Source of the DNA: Alphaproteobacteria bacterium
GTDB taxonomy: Bacteria > Pseudomonadota > Alphaproteobacteria > Rickettsiales > UBA998
Direction of reading: 5' to 3'
DNA: 12,165 nt
NCBI GenBank assembly: GCA_021730835.1
Contig: JAKFYP010000087.1
Location: 1 to 12,165 of the forward strand
Under the pieces are notes generated by a model. That model did no database searches. It had not been told where the DNA came from and saw nothing but the letters and a program-made list of their open reading frames with translations. Shown here piece after piece: positions 1 through 4,557 of the stretch (within the stretch, counting starts at the first letter, position 1; each line of letters starts with the position of its first letter). A program made the translations under genes and the position numbers.

Positions 1-2
1 TG

Positions 3-410
3 GATGACGGCAAAACAGGCGTGACCATCAGTGGCCGCGTGGGATTGCAGCGGCTGCTGCGTGATGTGGAAACGGGCAAGCCAGACTTCAATATGATTCT
101 CGTGCTCGACATCACACGCTGGGGGCGATTCCAAGACCATGATGAAAACGCCCATTACGAATATCGCTGCCGTAAAGCAGGTGTGGCGATTGAATATGTT
201 GCCGAGCAATTTGCCAATGACGGGAGTGCCGCTTCCAACATTATCAAGAGCGTAAAACGGGTGATGGCGGGTGAATATAGCCGCGAGCTATCAACCAAAG
301 TGTTTCGTGGTCAGTGCAATCTGATTGAGCATGGGTTTCGGCAAGGGCGAAGTGCATATGCAGCGTGTGCTGGATATGCTGAACCGGAAACTTTACTCCG
401 GCTATTTTGA
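3..410 (+). pseudogene. Serine recombinase, N-terminal part (5' truncated by window, broken near base 345)
   Basis: This frame is open from the window edge, so the true start lies to the left. It encodes the second half of a resolvase-type catalytic domain of a large serine recombinase. Visible hallmarks are DDGKTG at the left edge, the LVLDITRWGRFQD stretch (bases 105-140), the EQFANDG motif and the KSVKRVMAGEYSRELS helix that follows the catalytic fold. The catalytic serine would be upstream and is not visible. After the residues EHGFRQG (about base 346) family similarity stops, and the frame continues with unrelated residues to a stop at 408-410. Such enzymes cut and rejoin DNA to move phages and islands. 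The gene is dead unless the break is a sequencing error. Recognition is by family motifs only; high confidence for the family. Confidence 0.85.
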
Positions 411-1178
411 CTACCCGGAATGGAATATCGGGCTGACCAAGGGGCATCACGAGCCAATTATCTCGTTTGAAACCTTTTGCCGGATTCAGGACAAACTGCA
501 TGGCCGCGCAAAGGTTCCGGCGCGGCATGACATCAGCCACGACTTTCCGCTGCGCGGGTTCGTGACCTGCGATTGCTGCGGCGTGCCGATGAAGTCCTGC
601 TGGACGCAGGGGCGAAGCGGGAAATACCCGTATTATCTCTGCCAGACCAAGGGGTGCGAACAATACGGCAAGTCCATCAAGCGCGACTACCTTGAGGATG
701 AATTCGTGAGGCTTCTGAAAGAACTAACCCCATCAGACACGCTGGTGGGGATGGTAGATAATATGCTGGATCAGCTGTCGAAGCTCAAATCGGGTGACAT
801 TGTGGAGCGCCGCAAGGAACTTCAAAACCAGATACTGCTGATTGAACGGAAGGTGGAGCAGTTCCTCGACCGCATTGCGGCGGCGGACAGCGCCATCCTT
901 ATCACCAGCTATGAGCGCCAAATTAAAACTTTGGAGGAACAGCGGCTGGTTTTGCAGGAGCGGATACAGAAATGCGGGGAGTTCGATAGCACCGTAACGG
1001 AGACGGCTAGAACCGCTTTTCAATTCTTCGCAAAGCCTTACCACCGATGGGTTTCCGGCGATATATCGGTCAAGAGATTGGTGCTGAAAACGACTTTTGC
1101 ACGCCCTCTGGCCTATGACCGAAAGGAGGGGTATAGAACCGCAGCTCTATCGCTCCCTTTCTCGCTTTTCAGAGAATT

Positions 1179-1197
1179 TTCGGACAGTGAGTCCGAA
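1179..1197 (-). terminator. Hairpin just 3' of tRNA-Leu
   Basis: A perfect 7-bp inverted repeat (TTCGGAC, 5-nt loop, GTCCGAA) starts one base past the CCA end of the tRNA-Leu on the minus strand. It could help end or process the tRNA transcript. The following minus-strand sequence has only a short A/T tract and no true T run, so an intrinsic terminator is uncertain. Confidence 0.35.
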
Positions 1198-1198
1198 G

Positions 1199-1283
1199 TG
1201 GTGCCCCTGGTCGGACTCGAACCAACACACCTTGCGGTACTGCATTTTGAGTGCAGCGCGTCTACCAATTCCACCACAGGGGC
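1199..1283 (-). tRNA. tRNA-Leu (anticodon CAA)
   Basis: Reading the minus strand, the acceptor stem pairs GCCCCTG with CAGGGGC, followed by discriminator A and an encoded CCA (1201-1199). The anticodon arm is CTGCA, loop CTCAAAA, TGCAG, giving anticodon CAA for UUG codons. A long class II variable arm (ACC, GCAA, GGT) and a T arm with the TTCGAGT loop are present. All stems pair, so the gene looks functional. It lies between the broken recombinase, with which it is convergent and partly overlapping, and a 5' half of another tRNA-Leu. No convincing promoter is seen directly in front of it; it may be transcribed from the promoter at 1483-1511. Confidence 0.95.
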
Positions 1284-1423
1284 ACTATTTTTTGCTCGTG
1301 CCGACTATGTGCCGACTGAACAGTTTTTACTCGTTTTTTCTAAAATCGGAAGGTCTTTATAACCATCTGATTTTAGTTATTAAATTCATCTCCTAATTCT
1401 CAGCTTACGCGAAAAACTCATGG

Positions 1424-1464
1424 GATTTTGAGTCTGCCGCGTCTGCCAGTTCCGCCACAGGGGC
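1424..1464 (-). pseudogene. tRNA-Leu(CAA) 5' half, cut in the anticodon loop
   Basis: On the minus strand the sequence begins GCCCCTGTGGCGGAACTGG, a class II tRNA-Leu 5' end with acceptor strand, D arm and the 5' side of the anticodon stem (GGCAGA) plus loop CTCAAAA. After the shared ACTCAAAAT the stem complement (TCTGCC expected) is absent and unrelated sequence follows. It differs at several bases from the complete tRNA-Leu(CAA) about 140 bp downstream, so it is not a simple recent duplication of it. A well-formed promoter lies in front. I read it as the remains of the original chromosomal tRNA gene, interrupted by an insertion. Confidence 0.8.
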
Positions 1465-1482
1465 TGCGGTGAATGGGGCTGC

Positions 1483-1511
1483 ATCATAGGCATAGAGAGC
1501 GCTCACCGCAA
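1483..1511 (-). promoter_or_regulatory. Sigma-70-type promoter for the tRNA-Leu locus
   Basis: On the minus strand: -35 TTGCGG, 17-bp spacer, -10 TATGAT. The predicted start is about 12 bases before the first G of the tRNA-Leu half at 1464, normal spacing for a tRNA gene. It is intact although the tRNA behind it is cut, so it may now drive the complete tRNA-Leu at 1199-1283. Confidence 0.55.
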
Positions 1512-1540
1512 TCAAAGATTTTACCCTCCGCAGGAAGCGC

Positions 1541-1568
1541 TTGCCCCGAAGCGGGCGCGGGCTATGAT
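1541..1568 (+). promoter_or_regulatory. Candidate promoter of dsbB, possibly leaderless
   Basis: TTGCCC, 16-bp spacer, TATGAT. A start seven bases after the -10 would fall on the A of the dsbB ATG at 1575, giving a leaderless mRNA. No Shine-Dalgarno-like sequence precedes that ATG, which fits. Confidence 0.4.
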
Positions 1569-1574
1569 AGCTCC

Positions 1575-2081
1575 ATGTTCCTGATTAAAAATCCCGTTCT
1601 GTCGGTAACCCTGCCCGCCGCGCTGGCTCTGCCCGCCGCGCTGATATCGCAATACGGATTCGGCCTGCATCCTTGTCATCTGTGCATTCTTCAGCGCTAT
1701 CCTTACGCAGCCATCATCGTTTTAGGCACGGTTATGCTCGTGCTGTCCCGCCGCTATCCTGCCTTCGTGCGCCCGTTTTTATGGTTGGCGCTGCTACTGT
1801 ATCTCACTGATGCCGGGATTGCCGCCTACCATGCCGGGGTGGAATGGGGCATTTTTCCCGGCCCGGCATCCTGCACCGCCGATACCGGAAGCCATAAAAG
1901 CATTGAAGAGATACGGGCGGAAATCTTTGGCGCGCCGCTGGTCTCCTGTGGCACGCCCGCCTTTGTGTTCCTTGGGCTTTCGATGGCCGGGTGGAATGTG
2001 CTTTATGCTGTCGCCTCAGGCATGTTATGCTGGCGGCTCTTGAGAGGAAAAAAATATGAGGGCATCACGCACGCAGGTTGA
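1575..2081 (+). CDS. dsbB: Disulfide bond formation protein DsbB
   Basis: A 168-residue inner-membrane protein that reoxidises the periplasmic dithiol oxidase DsbA and passes the electrons to ubiquinone. Both redox cysteine pairs are present: the CHLC motif (Cys34, Cys37) in the first periplasmic loop, followed by the RYPY stretch, and Cys100 and Cys125 in the second loop after the HAGVEWG segment. Four hydrophobic segments are visible (about 7-27, 42-58, 66-84, 129-152). Length fits the family. I chose ATG 1575 because hydrophobic similarity starts there; the upstream GTG/ATG extension to 1473 overlaps a promoter and a tRNA-Leu promoter and encodes nothing recognisable. The 3' end overlaps coq7 by 26 bp, so the two are very likely co-transcribed. 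Confidence 0.93.
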   Translation: MFLIKNPVLSVTLPAALALPAALISQYGFGLHPCHLCILQRYPYAAIIVLGTVMLVLSRRYPAFVRPFLWLALLLYLTDAGIAAYHAGVEWGIFPGPASCTADTGSHKSIEEIRAEIFGAPLVSCGTPAFVFLGLSMAGWNVLYAVASGMLCWRLLRGKKYEGITHAG

Positions 2082-2589
2082 GCGGGATTTACTGGAGCGC
2101 ATGATCCGGGTGGATCATGCCGGTGAATACGGGGCGAGGCGGATATATGAGGGCCAGCTTGCCATGTTGCGCGGTGCTGGCTCTGAGGTGACGATCCGCA
2201 AGATGTATGAGCAGGAGAAGGCCCATCTGGCGGCGTTTGAGGAGCTGATGCGCGAACATCGTACCCGCCCGACCGTCCTGCTGCCGCTATGGCATATCGG
2301 GGGGTTCATGATGGGCGCGGCGACGGCTCTGCTGGGCGAGAAGGCGGCGATGGCCTGCACGGTCGCCGTGGAAGAAGTGATTGACGCGCATTATGCCCGC
2401 CAGTCGGATTCGCTCGGACAGGAAGAAGGGGAGCTAAAAGCAAAAATCGGGCAATTTCGGGAGGAAGAGCTGGAGCACCGCAATACGGGACTGGCCCACG
2501 GAGCGCAGGACACGCCACTTTATCAGGCGATATACGGGACGGTATCGCGGATCACCCGCAGTGCTATCTGGCTTTCCGAGCGCATCTGA
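2056..2589 (+). CDS. coq7: Coq7-type ubiquinone biosynthesis hydroxylase
   Basis: A 177-residue di-iron carboxylate monooxygenase (demethoxyubiquinone hydroxylase) that adds the C6 hydroxyl in late ubiquinone synthesis, peripheral to the inner membrane. The di-iron ligand pattern is complete: Glu24 in DHAGEYGA, Glu54 and His57 in EKAH, Glu106 in the AVEEVIDAHY helix, and Glu138 with His141 in EELEH. Spacing resembles eukaryotic COQ7. The short bacterial form without a targeting peptide is expected. The start at 2056 lies inside the end of dsbB and is preceded by GAGAGGA, a good ribosome binding site. Overlap with dsbB suggests translational coupling. The product, ubiquinone, is the electron acceptor of DsbB. 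Confidence 0.95.
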   Translation: MRASRTQVERDLLERMIRVDHAGEYGARRIYEGQLAMLRGAGSEVTIRKMYEQEKAHLAAFEELMREHRTRPTVLLPLWHIGGFMMGAATALLGEKAAMACTVAVEEVIDAHYARQSDSLGQEEGELKAKIGQFREEELEHRNTGLAHGAQDTPLYQAIYGTVSRITRSAIWLSERI

Positions 2590-2603
2590 AATTTCACGAA
2601 ACC

Positions 2604-2634
2604 TTCATATTTTTTATGTGCAATATGCTATAAT
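2604..2634 (+). promoter_or_regulatory. Extended -10 promoter before the lipoprotein gene
   Basis: TGCTATAAT (perfect extended -10, TATAAT at 2629-2634) lies just after coq7. The -35 is poor (TTCATA at 2604-2609, 19-bp spacer). Transcription would start at about 2641-2644, ruling out the upstream ATG at 2635 and leaving almost no leader. Confidence 0.5.
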
Positions 2635-2655
2635 ATGTCTTTTATGGGCAATAAC

Positions 2656-2946
2656 ATGCAGAAAACAGGATGTGTTCTGGCCAGCGCCGCAGTGCTGGGG
2701 CTGTTGGGGGGATGCCGCCCGCCGGATCTGTATTACAACGAGCCGCAAGGCCCGCCCGAGTATCAGCTCGGCTGGCAGGACGGTTGCGATACCGGCATTT
2801 CGGCGCAGGGCGGCGTGATTTATAAATTCTGGTTCGGCTTTAAAAAACGCCCGGAAATGGGCAATAATGAATTGTATAAACAGGGCTGGAACGAAGGATT
2901 CAGCTATTGCCGCTTCGTCATCGCCACCCACCCCGGCAGCGGATAA
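2656..2946 (+). CDS. Small predicted lipoprotein, unknown function
   Basis: A 96-residue protein with a lipoprotein signal peptide: short basic n-region (MQK), hydrophobic core, and lipobox LLGGC, so the lipid-bearing cysteine would be Cys20. The mature part is about 77 residues and carries two similar segments of the form Y-x-x-G-W-(Q/N)-(D/E)-G, at YQLGWQDG and YKQGWNEG, separated by an aromatic stretch (YKFWFGF) and two further cysteines. I do not recognise the family. Alternative ATGs lie at 2635 and 2644; 2635 overlaps the -10 box, and 2656 gives the most typical signal peptide. The promoter just upstream and the 29-bp gap to the next gene suggest it begins a two-gene unit. Confidence 0.75.
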   Translation: MQKTGCVLASAAVLGLLGGCRPPDLYYNEPQGPPEYQLGWQDGCDTGISAQGGVIYKFWFGFKKRPEMGNNELYKQGWNEGFSYCRFVIATHPGSG

Positions 2947-2975
2947 GAAAAAGAATAAAAACAAATAAAGGCTTT

Positions 2976-3929
2976 ATGAGTTCAGAATCACCGGAAACTC
3001 CGCTACTTGAGGATAGGCAGGCAGTGGGAGCGGCATTGCTGCAAAACCTCCATCGTGATATGGAGCGGGTGCATGAGACATATAGCGCAATCAGTGACTC
3101 AGTAACCATCAGGGCGATGCAGCAAAAAGCCTCGCTGGCGAGCGAAATAGTGAGGGATTATCATGCCTTGCAGGAATTTAATGCTACTCACCCCGGACTG
3201 GTTGATGCTGAGGCCATCAAAGAAATGGAAGTCCATCTGAGTCACCTTGTGCTCAATGAATTCAGCATTGCGGCAAAAACAAGCGAGCATCCGCAATTCT
3301 TGTTTTCCGGAGCGGAATTTCAGCACGCGACACTCACTATTATCAATAAATTCCAGCCATTGATTCAGGAGTTTATCAAAAAAGGACTGATTTCATTAGA
3401 GCCCGTTTCATTTATCGGTGTACAACCCGCCCCCTACGAGGAAATTGATCGGGTTGTTGAGGCGTTGGAAGAAGAATTTCCGAATCTGAAAGCCCTCTTC
3501 TCCCGTCATACAGAACGGGGAAATCAGAAACCATCGCCACCTTCCCACTTCGATTCTCTTATCAACCAGATACGGCTGGCAGCACCAAAAGGAGATGAAA
3601 CGGAAGCGTTGCTTCCCAGATTGCGCGAGACCATCAGCCATATCAATGACCTGATCTCAACTGCGCCTTCGCGCATTGATCATCCGACCGAGGCACGCCG
3701 GATTCTGAATCTGATTAAGCAATATAAACATATGCCAGCAACCTTGCTGGAAAAACTGGAATACGAGGAACACAAGATGGAAGAGCGCACTCAGATGTGG
3801 GGACGCGCACCTGAAAACCATTACACCCCGCAAGCCACCTTAAGCGCCGACGGCAACAGCGAGATTATCACGCCGCCGGAATCAACACCCGCTGTCACGC
3901 ATTATCCGGTAGCAGAGCGGCGGGCATAA
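2976..3929 (+). CDS. Hypothetical cytoplasmic protein, mostly helical
   Basis: A 317-residue protein with no signal peptide, membrane segment or motif that I recognise. The first 130 residues and 210-280 look alpha-helical and charged; the middle and C-terminus are proline-rich and probably disordered (PSPPS near 190; many Pro, Thr and Ser after 290). The start at 2976 is preceded by AAAGG five bases upstream and follows the lipoprotein gene by 29 bp, so it is probably in that unit; the longer frame from 2907 overlaps the lipoprotein gene and is less likely. Base composition is lower in GC than dsbB, coq7 or mfd, which may point to later acquisition or weak constraint. It ends 47 bp before tRNA-Gly. 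Function unknown. Confidence 0.75.
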   Translation: MSSESPETPLLEDRQAVGAALLQNLHRDMERVHETYSAISDSVTIRAMQQKASLASEIVRDYHALQEFNATHPGLVDAEAIKEMEVHLSHLVLNEFSIAAKTSEHPQFLFSGAEFQHATLTIINKFQPLIQEFIKKGLISLEPVSFIGVQPAPYEEIDRVVEALEEEFPNLKALFSRHTERGNQKPSPPSHFDSLINQIRLAAPKGDETEALLPRLRETISHINDLISTAPSRIDHPTEARRILNLIKQYKHMPATLLEKLEYEEHKMEERTQMWGRAPENHYTPQATLSADGNSEIITPPESTPAVTHYPVAERRA

Positions 3930-3934
3930 ACCGC

Positions 3935-3963
3935 TTGCCTTTCGCGCCCCTGTCGCCTACATC
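3935..3963 (+). promoter_or_regulatory. Candidate tRNA-Gly promoter
   Basis: TTGCCT, 17-bp spacer, TACATC, ending 12 bases before the tRNA 5' end. Spacing is right for a tRNA promoter; the -10 is weak. Confidence 0.4.
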
Positions 3964-3975
3964 CGGAGGAGATGT

Positions 3976-4049
3976 GCGGGTGTAGTTCAATGGCAGAACA
4001 TCAGCTTCCCAAGCTGAATACGAGGGTTCGATTCCCTTCACCCGCTCCA
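3976..4049 (+). tRNA. tRNA-Gly (anticodon CCC)
   Basis: The acceptor stem pairs GCGGGTG with CACCCGC, followed by discriminator T and an encoded CCA (4047-4049). The anticodon arm is TCAGC, loop TTCCCAA, GCTGA, so the anticodon is CCC, reading GGG. The T arm is GAGGG, TTCGATT, CCCTT with a wobble pair, and the D arm is the short glycine type. Length is 74 nt including CCA. It is followed after 15 bp by a 250-bp repeat element. Confidence 0.95.
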
Positions 4050-4064
4050 GAATATTTTCTATAT

Positions 4065-4314
4065 GAGACCATTGCATCATCCCCCTCCCGCTTGCGGGAG
4101 GGGGTTAGGGGGAGGGCATCAAAAATAAAAATCATTTCTATACGGCAGGATGATTTTTAACGCCCCCCTCCCAACCTCCCCCCGCCAGCATCCACGAAGT
4201 GGGATGCTGGTCAACCATAAGACCCAGCATCCACCTGTGGGATGCTGGCCTTTATAGACACAGCACCCCGCATGCGGGTGCTGTGAGCGGGGGGAGGAGC
4301 GATGCAATGGTCTC
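4065..4314. repeat. 250-bp multi-hairpin repeat element with 14-bp terminal inverted repeats
   Basis: The ends are perfect 14-bp inverted repeats (GAGACCATTGCATC at 4065-4078, its complement at 4301-4314). Inside are a perfect 11-bp stem with 2-nt loop (4081-4104), a 9-bp stem AAAAATCAT/ATGATTTTT around 4130-4160, two tandem CCAGCATCC/GGATGCTGG hairpins (about 4187-4210 and 4233-4248), and an ACAGCACCC/GGGTGCTGT hairpin (about 4259-4283). No coding capacity. This looks like a non-autonomous palindromic or MITE-like unit. Parts at 4165-4210 and 4266-4292 recur nearly unchanged inside mfd. It may also terminate the tRNA-Gly transcript. Confidence 0.85.
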
Positions 4315-4557
4315 TATATCTCAAATGATTGACATTTTTCGTAATAAATCCTTTCAACCGAGTCTTTCAACTACTCCAGCCTGTTCCTGATCGTTAGCGA
4401 ACCCTCGTTTTCTTTTAGGGTAAAGCATTTCAAAAGAATGCTCTGAATCGCAGCCATAAATATCCCTTGCAAATGGGCGAAAAATTCCCATGTTACCCGC
4501 TGGGTCTGGCCTGTGGTGGCAGGCGCACCGCTTGTGCGGTATAAAAAACAGAGAACG
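4315..4557. other. Intergenic region upstream of mfd
   Basis: Lower-GC stretch between the repeat and mfd. The minus strand from about 4530 to a stop at 4371 reads like a protein C-terminus (contains WEFFAHLQGIFMAAIQ and ends RNRLE), but no complete gene is present. A TATAAA at 4540-4545 could be the -10 of mfd, with only a poor -35. A small GC hairpin (ACCGC/GCGGT, about 4527-4540) lies beside it. No firm promoter. Confidence 0.4.

Larger units (their letters stand above)
325..1362 (+). pseudogene. Serine recombinase, C-terminal part (Recombinase domain, zinc ribbon, coiled coil)
   Basis: Real similarity begins at about base 346 (GEVHMQRV) and not at the frame's first ATG, which lies in the overlap with the other fragment. 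In order it shows the end of the DNA-binding Recombinase domain (RKLYSGYF, then TKGHHEPIIS), a zinc ribbon with cysteine pairs CDCCG and CQTKGC (about 568-660), and a long charged coiled coil (about 770-1000). This is the DNA-binding and synapsis half of a large serine recombinase; without a catalytic domain it cannot recombine DNA. It is offset by one frame from the N-terminal piece and roughly the first part of the Recombinase domain is missing. Beyond about base 1195 the frame runs through the antisense of a tRNA-Leu gene, so the last 55 or so residues are probably not native protein. Confidence 0.8.

Noticed and set aside
1298..1317. Direct repeat GTGCCGACT, 11 bp apart, between the two tRNA-Leu pieces
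   Set aside because: Only two copies; could be a recombinase or regulator site, but nothing else supports it.
1097..1396. 99-codon plus-strand frame with WSDSNQHTL-like sequence
   Set aside because: This is the familiar false translation of an antisense tRNA-Leu.
4186..4250. CRISPR-like look of two repeated GCATCC units
   Set aside because: Only two copies, each is a hairpin in its own right, with no regular spacers and no cas genes nearby.
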